From the NCBI GenBank assembly GCA_003695285.1, contig RFIL01000041.1, forward strand, positions 1 through 30,440: DNA of 30,440 nt, in the 5' to 3' direction. Position 1 is the first letter of the stretch, and each line of letters opens with the position of its first letter. Positions 14,365-23,236 of this stretch are shown one piece after another. The notes below the pieces were generated by a model. That model was not told the DNA's origin, searched no databases, and saw only the letters and a list, made by a program, of their open reading frames with translations. The DNA is from Calditrichota bacterium. Its GTDB lineage: Bacteria > Calditrichota > Calditrichia > RBG-13-44-9 > J075. Position numbers and translations under genes: made by a program.

Positions 14365-15606
14365 TTAAAAATTATCAATAATAGCCTGAGCAAACTCTGA
14401 CGTTTTGAGTGGTTTCACATCACCTTCCATCTGGCGAGCAAGGTCGTAGGTAACTCGTTTTTGTTGAACCGCCTTTTCCAGAGCGTTTTCTATAATATCA
14501 CCCACTTCCTTCCATTGCATATACTGGAACATTAACACTCCCGACAGGATGAGTGAACTGGGGTTAACCTTATCCATTCCGGCGTATTTAGGAGCAGTTC
14601 CATGGGTCGCTTCAAAAACCCCAATTTCATCACCAATATTGGCGCCGGGTGCCATCCCCAACCCACCAACCTGTGCCGCACAGGCATCACTAATGTAATC
14701 ACCGTTCAAGTTAGGGGTGGCAATGATGTCATACTCATCGGTGCGGGTTAAAATTTGCTGCAGCATATTATCTGCAATTCGATCTTTTATGACCTTTTTC
14801 CCAGAAGGGACTTCTCCATTGTATTTAGCCCAGAGATCTTCTTCCGTAATAAAATAATCACCAAATTCTTCTTTGGCCACCTCATAACCCCAATCTTTAA
14901 AGGCGCCTTCGGTAAATTTCATGATATTACCTTTATGCATCAGGGTAATGCTTTCCCGATTCTGAGCCAGCGCATACTGAATGGCTTTGCGAACCAGTTG
15001 TTTGGTTCCCGTCTCACTAATCGGTTTGATACCGATTCCGGAATCAACCCGCAGATTAGCACCCAGTTCCTTTTGCAAAAATTCAATCAATTTTTGAGCT
15101 TCCGGGGTACCCTTTTTATACTCAATACCCGCATAGACATCCTCGGTATTTTCCCGGAAAACGACCACATTCATTTTTTCGGGATGTTTTACCGGGCTGG
15201 GAACACCTTTGTAATATTTGACCGGGCGGATACAGGCATAAAGATTCAAAATCTGTCGGATGGCAACATTTAAACTTCGGAAACCTCCCCCAACCGGAGT
15301 GGTTAAAGGCCCCTTGATGGCAATATAATGTTGACGTATCGCTTCAATCGTTTCGTCGGGTAGCCACTGGTTATAGATGGCATGAGCTTTTTCCCCGGCA
15401 TACACTTCCATCCAGGCAATTTTGCGCTTTCCACCATATGCTTTCTCAACAGCGGCATCAAATACTTTTTGAGAAGCGCGCCAGATATCCGGTCCTATCC
15501 CATCTCCTTCAATAAACGGTATAATCGGTTGATCAGGAACCTGATACTCACCATTCTCGAATGTGATCGGTTTTCCCCAATCTGGAACTTGAATGTGTTT
15601 AAACAT
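14365..15606 (-). CDS. icd: Isocitrate dehydrogenase, NADP-type (E. coli Icd class)
   Basis: 413 residues, matching the homodimeric bacterial enzyme. The substrate-binding serine lies in [12 protein letters not shown] (S111, equivalent to the E. coli phosphorylatable S113). Arginines R117, R127 and R151 and the [12 protein letters not shown] motif (151-162) are present. HGTAPKYAG carries the Lys-Tyr pair typical of NADP preference. It converts isocitrate to 2-oxoglutarate in the TCA cycle. The ATG follows GAGGAG. A clear terminator lies behind it. The zinc ribbon gene is just upstream (40 bases), so both may share a transcript. No IDH kinase/phosphatase gene is in the window. Confidence 0.96.
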   Translation of the reverse strand: MFKHIQVPDWGKPITFENGEYQVPDQPIIPFIEGDGIGPDIWRASQKVFDAAVEKAYGGKRKIAWMEVYAGEKAHAIYNQWLPDETIEAIRQHYIAIKGPLTTPVGGGFRSLNVAIRQILNLYACIRPVKYYKGVPSPVKHPEKMNVVVFRENTEDVYAGIEYKKGTPEAQKLIEFLQKELGANLRVDSGIGIKPISETGTKQLVRKAIQYALAQNRESITLMHKGNIMKFTEGAFKDWGYEVAKEEFGDYFITEEDLWAKYNGEVPSGKKVIKDRIADNMLQQILTRTDEYDIIATPNLNGDYISDACAAQVGGLGMAPGANIGDEIGVFEATHGTAPKYAGMDKVNPSSLILSGVLMFQYMQWKEVGDIIENALEKAVQQKRVTYDLARQMEGDVKPLKTSEFAQAIIDNF

Positions 15607-15646
15607 AGGAGTCTCCTCTCAATACATAATTCCGGTTAGCAGTTAT

Positions 15647-15922
15647 TTATTTGTTGGAAGCGTTCGATCCGCTATCATTCTTCTTATCCGTTTTAGAAGA
15701 CTCGCGTGAAGAAGATTGGTTATTTGTGGTCCCATTGGATTTTCGCTGGTAATCAGTGATATAAAATCCGGAACCTTTAAAAATCAATCCACTTCCACCA
15801 CTAATTAATCTTTCTGCCTTCCCGTGGCAAACGGGACACTCTTCAATGGGAAGATCTTTTATACTCTGAAATTCCTCAAACAGATGTCCACAATCCTTAC
15901 AACGATATTCATACGTCGGCAT
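15647..15922 (-). CDS. FmdB family zinc ribbon protein
   Basis: 91 residues. It starts MPTYEYRCKDCGHLFE, the standard opening of the FmdB/CxxC-CxxC-SSSS regulatory family, with cysteine pairs C8/C11 and C29/C32 to bind zinc. The family-typical GSGFYITDY (about 55-63) follows, then a Ser/Asn-rich tail. The role is unknown; FmdB was named as a putative regulator of formamidase/amidase genes, but the family is widespread without a fixed function. It is placed ahead of the isocitrate dehydrogenase gene. Confidence 0.92.
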   Translation of the reverse strand: MPTYEYRCKDCGHLFEEFQSIKDLPIEECPVCHGKAERLISGGSGLIFKGSGFYITDYQRKSNGTTNNQSSSRESSKTDKKNDSGSNASNK

Positions 15923-16344
15923 AGTTTACTACCTCCATAATTTAACCCCCAAAATTCAATTCCAGAGGACACTTCCAACTGCTTATGCTTTTTTAACGTC
16001 CATTGGAAACTGAATTAGCCTATTTTTTAGAAGTTGATGACAACTTTAAAATGAACTACCATGATAAATATCGACTGAAATTTTTACCATAACACCAGAG
16101 ACTAAAAAATTTATGATTTTTTTCGCTAAACGCAACAGGTTAAGTTTTTTTCAGCATTAGTCGAAATGCTTTATTCTACTTCGTATGCTCGACCTGGTAC
16201 CTTTAGCTATCCAAAATTAGGAATCATTAATAAGATTCCCCAATCTTCCTTCCGTTACAAAAAATAATATCTCCACCCAATGAAAGCGTTTTCTAAATCT
16301 GTAGGATTTTTTAATTGCGATATAGGGAGTCTTTCGTGATGGGT
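15923..16344. other. Intergenic region (422 bp) between coaD and the zinc ribbon gene
   Basis: AT-rich and without a credible gene. It should hold the end of the coaD transcript and the promoter of the zinc ribbon gene. A loose repeat in opposite orientation (ATTCA.TTCCA near 15954 with TGGAA..TGAAT near 16003) was seen, but it is too interrupted to call. No clear intrinsic terminator was found behind coaD. Confidence 0.6.
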
Positions 16345-16842
16345 TTATTCTTTCAGATGGGGAAATTTAGCTTCCAGTTTTAGACGAACAACCGGTGGGA
16401 CAAAATTTGAAATATCGCCACCAAAGGATGCCACCTCTTTAACAATGGTCGAATTGAGGTAAGTATATTTTTCATGTGGCATGAGAAAGACCGTGGATAC
16501 CTCCGGAGCCAGACGTCGGTTAACCAGGGCCATCTGAAGTTCATATTCAAAATCGGACACCGCTCTCAGTCCGCGGATGATGGCATTCGCTTTCTTTTCC
16601 CGGGCAAAGTCCACAATCAATCCCTCAAAAGGTTCTACCAGGATTACTGCCTCTGTTTCCATGTCATCCACCACCTGCTGAATCAGGAATACTCGTTCCT
16701 GAACGGTAAGCAAGGGCTTTTTAGAAGGGTTTCTGGCCACGGTAACAATGATTTTGTCAAATAAATGGGATGCTCGTTCAATGATGTCGATGTGTCCGTT
16801 GGTGATGGGATCAAAGGTACCCGGGTAAATTGCGATTTTCAT
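16345..16842 (-). CDS. coaD: Phosphopantetheine adenylyltransferase
   Basis: 165 residues, the normal size. The nucleotidyltransferase motif YPGTFDPITNGH (6-17/18) includes T10 and H18. The ANAIIRGLRAVSDFEYELQMA stretch and the STIVKEVASFGGDIS segment are typical of bacterial PPAT. It catalyses the fourth step of coenzyme A synthesis (4'-phosphopantetheine plus ATP to dephospho-CoA). Its ATG overlaps the rsmD stop as ATGA (16839-16842); rsmD-coaD is a common bacterial pair. Confidence 0.97.
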   Translation of the reverse strand: MKIAIYPGTFDPITNGHIDIIERASHLFDKIIVTVARNPSKKPLLTVQERVFLIQQVVDDMETEAVILVEPFEGLIVDFAREKKANAIIRGLRAVSDFEYELQMALVNRRLAPEVSTVFLMPHEKYTYLNSTIVKEVASFGGDISNFVPPVVRLKLEAKFPHLKE

Positions 16843-17390
16843 ACAACCCCCTTTCTGGTAAAGAATGTAATGATACTGCGATCGAACCGTTTTTGTCGCA
16901 ACACTTCGAAGGCTTCTCCTTCCTCAGGCAGGTGATGTGATTTTTCGCTTTCCAGAACCACTAATCCATATTCCGTTAAATTCGTTTCTTTAAAAAGCAA
17001 CGGCAGAAGCTCTTCATAACGGTTCCATTTGAAGGGTGGATCAATGAAGATTAAATCGAAAGGTTGTTTGTTTCCTTTCAGAAACGTCAGAACATCTTTT
17101 TTGACGATGGTGACAGGTTCAGTAACTTTTACCCGGGCGATATTTTTCCGTAAAACTCTTAGTGAATTAGAAGAATTATCGACAAACGTAACTTCTTTGG
17201 CTCCTCTGCTAAGTGCTTCCAGCCCTAAACTACCGGAGCCGGAGAAAAGGTCTAAGACAAGGGCATCTACAACAAAATCATTTAATAATTGGAAAATATA
17301 TTCTTTAATTCGATCCGTGGTGGGACGGATGGATTGATCCTTTGCAGCAATTAAGTGGCGTCCTTTATACTTACCAGCAATAATACGCAT
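16839..17390 (-). CDS. rsmD: 16S rRNA (guanine966-N2)-methyltransferase RsmD
   Basis: About 183 residues from the ATG at 17390 (MRIIAGKYKGR, the usual family start); a GTG two codons upstream is also in frame. Motif I LDLFSGSGSLGLEALSRGA and the catalytic motif DPPF (IFIDPPFKWN) identify an N2-guanine methyltransferase of the RsmD family. It modifies G966 of 16S rRNA. It follows the PilN/PilO-like gene by 11 bases and overlaps coaD, so it sits in one long minus-strand operon. Confidence 0.95.
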   Translation of the reverse strand: MRIIAGKYKGRHLIAAKDQSIRPTTDRIKEYIFQLLNDFVVDALVLDLFSGSGSLGLEALSRGAKEVTFVDNSSNSLRVLRKNIARVKVTEPVTIVKKDVLTFLKGNKQPFDLIFIDPPFKWNRYEELLPLLFKETNLTEYGLVVLESEKSHHLPEEGEAFEVLRQKRFDRSIITFFTRKGVV

Positions 17391-17401
17391 AAGCACAAAT
17401 G

Positions 17402-18478
17402 TTATTCATTAGGGGTAATCAATGTCAAATCAACTCGTGCTTCTAAGGTCCCTCCGGAAATAATCTGTGAATTCTGGGGATAAACGGAGATTTTGTTAAA
17501 TTTTACTGCAGGAAAATCCCTGGCTATCTGACTGAAAAAACTAAACAGAGCATTCTTATTACCGGAAATCCTCAGATAATAAGCGGTGGTAGAGGTGGTC
17601 GCTTTGCGGAAATGGGCACCTTTCAGGAACCGGATGATTCGAACCCCGTTGGTAGAAGCTAACCTACGAATAGCGGGTATTACATCCCGTTCTTCCAATG
17701 CCTCTTTAAAATCACCACCACCCGAGGCGGGTGAATTGGGGAGTGGAACATAAAAATCCGCCTGAAGCTTTTTCTGATCTTCTATAATCTTCTCTGTGAT
17801 ACTTTCAACTGACATCTGAATATCCGGGAAACGGTCTTTGACCGTGCGACGGAAACGAGCTATCTCATCTCGGGAATCGGCCAGAATACTAATGTAAAGG
17901 GCACCGGGGGTCATCACCACCAACGACACCCCCATATCCCGAGTACTGCTATTCACAAAATTCGTAGCATAATTCAGGTTAAATGTGTTCTCACTTTTAT
18001 TCCGGAGATATGCATTTTTTAATGGGGCCGGTAAAACCGGGGTAGAGGCTGTCGGCACCGTTGAAGGAACTGTTGTTTGAGGTTCTGCGGGAGGTTGCTC
18101 AGGTGTTTTGGTTGCCGTAGGTTCCCGTTCCGGTCCTAACCATAATAACACGAACAATGCCGCTAACAGGAGAACACCAATAATCCCCAGAATAATAAAG
18201 AGCCGTTTCTTTTTCGGTGATTCATAAGAAAAACTTTCCTCCTCCCCACTTTCTACCGTTGGGGTGGAGTCGAACAGCACCCCTTCCTCAGTTTCTGGTT
18301 CACTGACGGGTTCCGGAGCCGGGATGGTGGTTCTGTTCTCTGGAGGTTCTTCTTCCGGCTGGATAAATGAAAAATCCATCTCAGTCTTGCTGCTTTCCTC
18401 CGATGGAGTTTCCATCCGTTTTTCCTGAGAGGAAGAATCCTCTTCTTCAGGAGTATTTAACAGATTGATTTTAACCAT
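17402..18478 (-). CDS. PilN/PilO-like inner-membrane protein with long acidic linker
   Basis: 358 residues. It opens with MVKINLLNTP, like the N-terminal peptide by which PilN docks into PilM (family form INLLP). Then comes a long acidic, Ser/Pro/Glu-rich region (about 10-88), one membrane segment (about 92-115), and a Pro/Thr-rich spacer. The C-terminal half is predicted periplasmic, with two alpha/beta repeats ending in YYLRISGNKNALFSFFSQIA and GGTLEARVDLTL, the shape of PilO/GspM ferredoxin-like domains. It therefore looks like a combined PilN-PilO part of a type IV pilus or type II secretion platform. Identity rests on pattern, not on a search. It is preceded by TGAGGACAG and follows the PilM-like gene by 26 bases. 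Confidence 0.6.
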   Translation of the reverse strand: MVKINLLNTPEEEDSSSQEKRMETPSEESSKTEMDFSFIQPEEEPPENRTTIPAPEPVSEPETEEGVLFDSTPTVESGEEESFSYESPKKKRLFIILGIIGVLLLAALFVLLWLGPEREPTATKTPEQPPAEPQTTVPSTVPTASTPVLPAPLKNAYLRNKSENTFNLNYATNFVNSSTRDMGVSLVVMTPGALYISILADSRDEIARFRRTVKDRFPDIQMSVESITEKIIEDQKKLQADFYVPLPNSPASGGGDFKEALEERDVIPAIRRLASTNGVRIIRFLKGAHFRKATTSTTAYYLRISGNKNALFSFFSQIARDFPAVKFNKISVYPQNSQIISGGTLEARVDLTLITPNE

Positions 18479-18504
18479 GATCTGTCCTCAAAAATGTTGA
18501 GCAA

Positions 18505-19446
18505 TTAAAAAATATTGGAAAGAGGCTCTACAAAACGATAGGCATTGGTCACATCTAAATTTTCATCCTCTGAAAGCACCTGCCATTCCGTAGATTCCAG
18601 GGGATTAAACACCCTTAAAGGTAACTGACATTTATCTCTTAGAGTTCCCAACCAATCACTCTTAAAATAATAACCAAACAGAAACACCTGAGTAATGGAA
18701 TAAGCAGAACTATCTTCTTCAGCCATTTTTTGAAAATCCTGGAGGGCCTTTTCAAACACTGAAAAAACATCCGCAGTATTCAATTGATCAATTGGCAACA
18801 TCGAACGGGTATAAGGTTTAAATGTAAAGTTTAAAAAATTCTTTTCATCAGAGAGAATAAATTCCAATCCACGTTCCGTGAAATTGACCAGAAGAGTTTG
18901 ACCGATCACATTGGGAAAAAATTTTCGAAAGATTTCATCAATGGCAAAACAGTTCAGATTCATCTGTGATAGCTGAAAACCGGCCTCCCGCGCAATTTGT
19001 CGAGTAAATTCATAAATTTGCTTACGGATGGCCACGGCCAGAAGTTCTTTCATCCCCGATAATTCGCGCTCATAATCCGGTTGATACACTATAAATTCCT
19101 CTACCGGTGAAGTTAAAATATAATTTAACTCGGCCTTTATCAGGGAAAGATATTGGTTCTCGGGGATAAACTGATCCACCAGCACTTTCTTAACAAACCC
19201 CATCCGGGCGGAAAGCAAGAATCGAACGTTCTCGCTACTGAATTCTGCTTTCTCAGCCATCCCTTTTAATTGGTTTGCAATCTGGAGGGCTGTCGTGGTT
19301 TTCTGAAGATTATCATAATTAAGGATAAAGGGTAGCGGTCCTTCAGCTACCCTTTTGATAGAAACACTTTGCCCACCCGTCACTTCCGCCTGGACCCAAC
19401 TGATATAGTTGTCTTGAAAAGCAATACTGTTAATTGTTTCACTCAT
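18505..19446 (-). CDS. PilM-like (actin-fold) cytoplasmic protein
   Basis: 313 residues without a signal or membrane segment. The start (INSIAFQDNYISWVQAEV) resembles a worn form of the PilM/FtsA opening beta strands. The middle (LSARMGFVKKVLVDQFIP, then KELLAVAIRKQIYEFTRQIAREAGF) follows the PilM pattern, in which a VAIRK-like strand leads into a helix and then a second actin-like lobe (QTLLVNFTERGLEFILSD). Clear ATP-binding glycine motifs are missing, so nucleotide binding is doubtful. The gene lies directly ahead of a protein that carries the PilM-binding type peptide, which supports the assignment. It follows the 571-residue gene by nine bases. Confidence 0.55.
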   Translation of the reverse strand: MSETINSIAFQDNYISWVQAEVTGGQSVSIKRVAEGPLPFILNYDNLQKTTTALQIANQLKGMAEKAEFSSENVRFLLSARMGFVKKVLVDQFIPENQYLSLIKAELNYILTSPVEEFIVYQPDYERELSGMKELLAVAIRKQIYEFTRQIAREAGFQLSQMNLNCFAIDEIFRKFFPNVIGQTLLVNFTERGLEFILSDEKNFLNFTFKPYTRSMLPIDQLNTADVFSVFEKALQDFQKMAEEDSSAYSITQVFLFGYYFKSDWLGTLRDKCQLPLRVFNPLESTEWQVLSEDENLDVTNAYRFVEPLSNIF

Positions 19447-19455
19447 AATACTCGT

Positions 19456-21171
19456 TTAGTCTTCCGACTCCCAACTCTTGGTTCCATTACTGATATATCC
19501 ATGATTGATGTGTTTCTTTGTGAACACACCATAAACTCGTTCATGGTATCCATTCAAAGCTTCCAGCAGAGATTCTTCGATGCTGGATCTGGCATTGCGT
19601 AAATTAACGGCATCCTGAGGGTTAAATGTGGATTTTAACTCCTCCACGATACCAAAAACCTTCTCATACTCCGGATATATCGCCGGGACATCTTTTTTGA
19701 TCCGCACATCGATTAATGAATCCAACGCCTGAATTTTCTGACCGAAGAACTGTAATCGTTTTTCCAGATCTCCTACCTGTCGGGTTTCCACCCGGGTGGC
19801 AAGAGTATCCAGTGGATTGAGCAGATCTTCAACCATTGGTTTTAACACCGACAGCTTTTTCTCAGTCTGAACGGTATCGATAAAGGTTCTCACCCTTTGA
19901 GAATAACGATAGAAGAGCACATTGTCAAGCGATTGCATCTCCGCCACAATTTCTTTCAAATTTAACACAACTTCCCCACTCTTATCCAGGCGGATTAACC
20001 GATAGCGCTCTTTAACAAAATTCATATAGTTAATCGTGCTATCCAGGTGAGCCCGAACTTTATCCAGGTATGGGAACCAACTCACCTGTTGCAGCGGAGT
20101 CGTTGCTTCCATTAAACGCTCATGAAAAGTATTTAACAAATTCGGACATTCCACCACCAGATTGGTACTATTCGGTTTATAGCTAATGATATACCGCTCT
20201 GTGCCATCAAAGGTGTCCGGGCAGGTAAAATTCCGTTGGTTAAAACCAATGAGCATGGAATCCACTTCATCCAGTCTCAAGATCCCTGGTTGTTGGGTGA
20301 TCAAAAAATTATCGTGGGTGATAAAATCATTATAGATTCCACTCAACGCCTGTTTCTGGGTATCCAAAAGATTGATATTTTGCTGAATATCAATTTGTTG
20401 AAATTCTTTCATGGCTGTATTGATACGATCGATAAATTTTTTCAATCGATCTGCCACACTGGTCACTTTAACCAGATCGGTTTTCTTAATATCCTTCACA
20501 AAATTAAAAATTTTAGTGTATTCGCTGCCCCAGAAATCATCAACAGCCGTCATTTCCACATTGGGCAAGAGATATTCCAGAGAATCAACATAGCGAAGTG
20601 CTAACAGTGCTGTGGTCTGTAAATCCTCCTCATTGATACGTTCCTGTAGCCCATATAGAGAATCCACATAAAGTGTTGCCCGGGCAAAATTCGGAAAGGA
20701 AACACTGGTGTTGAACTTTTCTAAATCCCTTAAAATATCATCTTTCTGGACAACCAGATGATCATAGCGATTAAAATAGCGGGTATTAAATTGGAGATCA
20801 CCGTTAATTTCATCTACCGCTTGTGAAATGGGGACCAGCGCACTGAAGACCGGAAGTTCCAGCACACTATGAATGCTATTATAAAGAGCATTGGTTAATT
20901 CATTAATTTTTTGTTTCACCTGAATGGTGCTATCGTTCTGGATAAATGCCGCAAGTTTTTCCAGTGAATCTGCCGGTAAATAGGAATTGGTTCTGGTATA
21001 ATAAAAACGTTCCGCTTCGTATACCGTTTCAAGATTTTTTCGGCCGATAGTGGTCATTCGTTTTTCTTCCGTCCAAATTTTATTCGGAATGGTGATCGTC
21101 GCCCATAACATCGCGGCAAGAACCACGATCAGTAGCTTTAAAACAATTGACCCCTTCGCTTTCGCCGCCAT
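19456..21171 (-). CDS. Large membrane-anchored protein of unknown function, linked to PilM/PilN-like genes
   Basis: About 571 residues from the ATG at 21171, which is preceded by GGAGGAG; the longer open frame starts at a TTG inside that ribosome site and is rejected. There is one N-terminal membrane helix (about 9-29). Next comes a helical segment (KNLETVYEAERFYYTRTNSYLP, split here as KNLETVYEAERFYY and TRTNSYLP) that resembles the alpha-1 continuation of type IV pilins, but no prepilin peptidase motif precedes the helix. The rest (about 80-571) is rich in predicted helix and charged residues and probably periplasmic, with only a Cys pair near the middle. I recognise no family. It heads the set with the PilM-like and PilN/PilO-like genes and may be a structural partner of that platform. 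Confidence 0.75.
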   Translation of the reverse strand: MAAKAKGSIVLKLLIVVLAAMLWATITIPNKIWTEEKRMTTIGRKNLETVYEAERFYYTRTNSYLPADSLEKLAAFIQNDSTIQVKQKINELTNALYNSIHSVLELPVFSALVPISQAVDEINGDLQFNTRYFNRYDHLVVQKDDILRDLEKFNTSVSFPNFARATLYVDSLYGLQERINEEDLQTTALLALRYVDSLEYLLPNVEMTAVDDFWGSEYTKIFNFVKDIKKTDLVKVTSVADRLKKFIDRINTAMKEFQQIDIQQNINLLDTQKQALSGIYNDFITHDNFLITQQPGILRLDEVDSMLIGFNQRNFTCPDTFDGTERYIISYKPNSTNLVVECPNLLNTFHERLMEATTPLQQVSWFPYLDKVRAHLDSTINYMNFVKERYRLIRLDKSGEVVLNLKEIVAEMQSLDNVLFYRYSQRVRTFIDTVQTEKKLSVLKPMVEDLLNPLDTLATRVETRQVGDLEKRLQFFGQKIQALDSLIDVRIKKDVPAIYPEYEKVFGIVEELKSTFNPQDAVNLRNARSSIEESLLEALNGYHERVYGVFTKKHINHGYISNGTKSWESED

Positions 21172-21427
21172 AGACTCCTCCAAAGTGTTAGTGTGATAAA
21201 ACAGTTCTAATATACTACTCTGAATAGTTTAAAAACGGAAAAGTTTAATAAAATAACTGTAAAATGTCAATCGCTTTCTGAAAAACAAAAATGTAACCAT
21301 ATTATTTTTTAAAGGTTTGGACTTATTGAGTTTACTACCGCACTTTATCTTAAACTTAAATCGATCTCCATTTACTATTTTTCCGGAATAAAAATTTATG
21401 ACTCTTCCAGCTTAAACCATTATTCTC

Positions 21428-22234
21428 TTATGTTCTTTTCTCAAAGATTTCGTTGATAAATTCTTCCATCGCATTAAAAATTAAGTGTTTATCATTATCA
21501 ACACTGATGACATGATAGGAATTTTCCAGCGAAAGCGTTTTCTTGATCGGGGAAGAAATATGGTTTGCGATATAGCTTAAATTTTCATAAGTAATGGTGT
21601 GGTCCCTTCGGGAATGAATCAACAACGCTGGGGCTTCGATTCGAGGCAATTCGGATTTGACATGATGAATGAGCTTTAAAAACTCATCGAGACTTTTGAG
21701 CGGGTATTTATGATAGGAAGCACTTCGCGATTTAGCTTCTTTACAGCGGATGTCAGGCCCTTTGGATTTAAATTGATAGCGGATGATTTTTCGCGCCAGA
21801 GGTAATAAATGAAGTCTCCAGTCTTTCAGAAAAACCACAGCTGCCAGAGTAATTAACACATCCACCGGATGGGTAGCAGCTAAGTGTAAAGCCAATGCTC
21901 CACCCATGGATTGACCACACACCACCACCCGGGAATAGCGTTCAGTGAGCAGGGTATAATTCTCCTCCGCGGCCTTTATCCACTCTTGATAGGTAATTCC
22001 TTCCAGATCCGAGGGCTCTGTCCCGTGGCCGGGAAGTAATGGCACCCAAACTGTGAATCCCTTCTGCGAAAAATATTCTGCCAGTTCTCTTCCTTCGTAT
22101 GGGGAACCGGTAAAGCCATGGAGAAACAATAGTGCCGTATCCCCTCCCTCCTTAAAAATGGGCTCTGCTCCCGGCATCAATTTTTTCGGAAATTCTATAC
22201 CAAATGGATTCGTACTCATCGTTGAGTTTGTCAA
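21428..22234 (-). CDS. Alpha/beta hydrolase, carboxylesterase / monoacylglycerol lipase type
   Basis: 268 residues if the TTG at 22234 is used, 263 from the ATG at 22219. The TTG has GGGGGA just upstream and abuts the asd stop with no gap, so it may be the true start; the ATG lies rather far from any ribosome site. The fold is clear: oxyanion region LFLHGFTGSP (36-45), PGHG, nucleophile elbow GQSMGG (S109), acid D211 (HSRRDHT) and H241 (NSYHVIS). It is similar in style to Est30-like esterases. The natural substrate is unknown. It is transcribed with asd. Confidence 0.85.
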   Translation of the reverse strand: MTNSTMSTNPFGIEFPKKLMPGAEPIFKEGGDTALLFLHGFTGSPYEGRELAEYFSQKGFTVWVPLLPGHGTEPSDLEGITYQEWIKAAEENYTLLTERYSRVVVCGQSMGGALALHLAATHPVDVLITLAAVVFLKDWRLHLLPLARKIIRYQFKSKGPDIRCKEAKSRSASYHKYPLKSLDEFLKLIHHVKSELPRIEAPALLIHSRRDHTITYENLSYIANHISSPIKKTLSLENSYHVISVDNDKHLIFNAMEEFINEIFEKRT

Positions 22235-23233
22235 TCATCCCCCCATGTTTATTAAATGTTGTAAAATTTGTACTGCATTAGTAGCCGCACCTTTTCGAAG
22301 GTTATCGCTCACAATCCAGAGATTTATAGCATTTTCTACTGTTGGGTCTCGTCGGATACGTCCCACGAAAACCTCATCTTTGCCATCACAAAGAATGGGT
22401 AAGGGGTAAATATTTTCTTCTGGCTGGTCCAGAACAACCACACCAGGTACTTCTTCCAACACCTTCCGCACCCCTTCAACTGTGATCGGAGAACGAAATT
22501 CAATATTGACTGATTCGCTATGCCCATTTAAAACCGGTACCCGTACACAGGTAGCTGTAACAGCCAGAGATTCATCTTCCATGATTTTGGAGGTCTCCTG
22601 CATCATCTTATGTTCTTCCCTGCTATAACCATCCGGCTCAAACGAATCAATATGGGGTAAACAATTATAGGCAATCGGATGTGGATAAACTTTCTCCACC
22701 GGGTTTTTCTGATGAAGTTCATCTTTCAGTTGCTTGATGGCTGCTTTACCACTTCCACTGACTGCTTGATAGGTTGAAACCACAACCCGTTTGACACCAA
22801 ACCGCTTGTGAAGGGGGGATAAAACCATGACCAGCTGGATGGTAGAACAATTGGGGTTGGCAATTATCCCTTGATGCGTTTTCAGGGCATGCCCGTTAAC
22901 CTCCGGCACAACCAGCGGAACATGGGGTTCCATTCTCCAGGCACTGGAATTATCTATGACGACAGCTCCCTGACGAACCGCAACGGGTGCATATTCACGT
23001 GATATTTGGGCCCCGGCGGAAAACAGTGCAAAATCAACCCCCTCAAAAATGTTCTCTTTTAAAGGGAACACTTTGAGTTTCTCATCCCCAAACGAAACGG
23101 TCTTCCCGGCAGACTCCCTGGAGGCAATGGGCAGTACATCTGATATCGGAATCTGCCGCTCAAGCAAAACCTCCAACATCTTTTGACCAACCAGACCGGT
23201 GACACCCACAATCGCAATTCGATACTTCTGCAT
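22235..23233 (-). CDS. asd: Aspartate-semialdehyde dehydrogenase
   Basis: 332 residues from the ATG at 23233, preceded by GAAGGAG; the TTG one codon upstream is not needed. The N-terminal nucleotide-binding motif VGVTGLVGQ (about 9-17), the catalytic cysteine in ANPNCSTIQ (C129), the segment TYQAVSGSGKAA, and the histidine in VLNGHSESV identify the enzyme. It reduces aspartyl phosphate to aspartate semialdehyde for lysine/diaminopimelate, threonine and methionine synthesis. It is the first gene of a minus-strand run, divergent from tamB. Confidence 0.96.
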   Translation of the reverse strand: MQKYRIAIVGVTGLVGQKMLEVLLERQIPISDVLPIASRESAGKTVSFGDEKLKVFPLKENIFEGVDFALFSAGAQISREYAPVAVRQGAVVIDNSSAWRMEPHVPLVVPEVNGHALKTHQGIIANPNCSTIQLVMVLSPLHKRFGVKRVVVSTYQAVSGSGKAAIKQLKDELHQKNPVEKVYPHPIAYNCLPHIDSFEPDGYSREEHKMMQETSKIMEDESLAVTATCVRVPVLNGHSESVNIEFRSPITVEGVRKVLEEVPGVVVLDQPEENIYPLPILCDGKDEVFVGRIRRDPTVENAINLWIVSDNLRKGAATNAVQILQHLINMGG

Positions 23234-23236
23234 CAA

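Noticed and set aside
14755..15273. 172-codon frame opposite the isocitrate dehydrogenase gene
   Set aside because: Antisense shadow; the minus-strand frame has complete family motifs and its own terminator.
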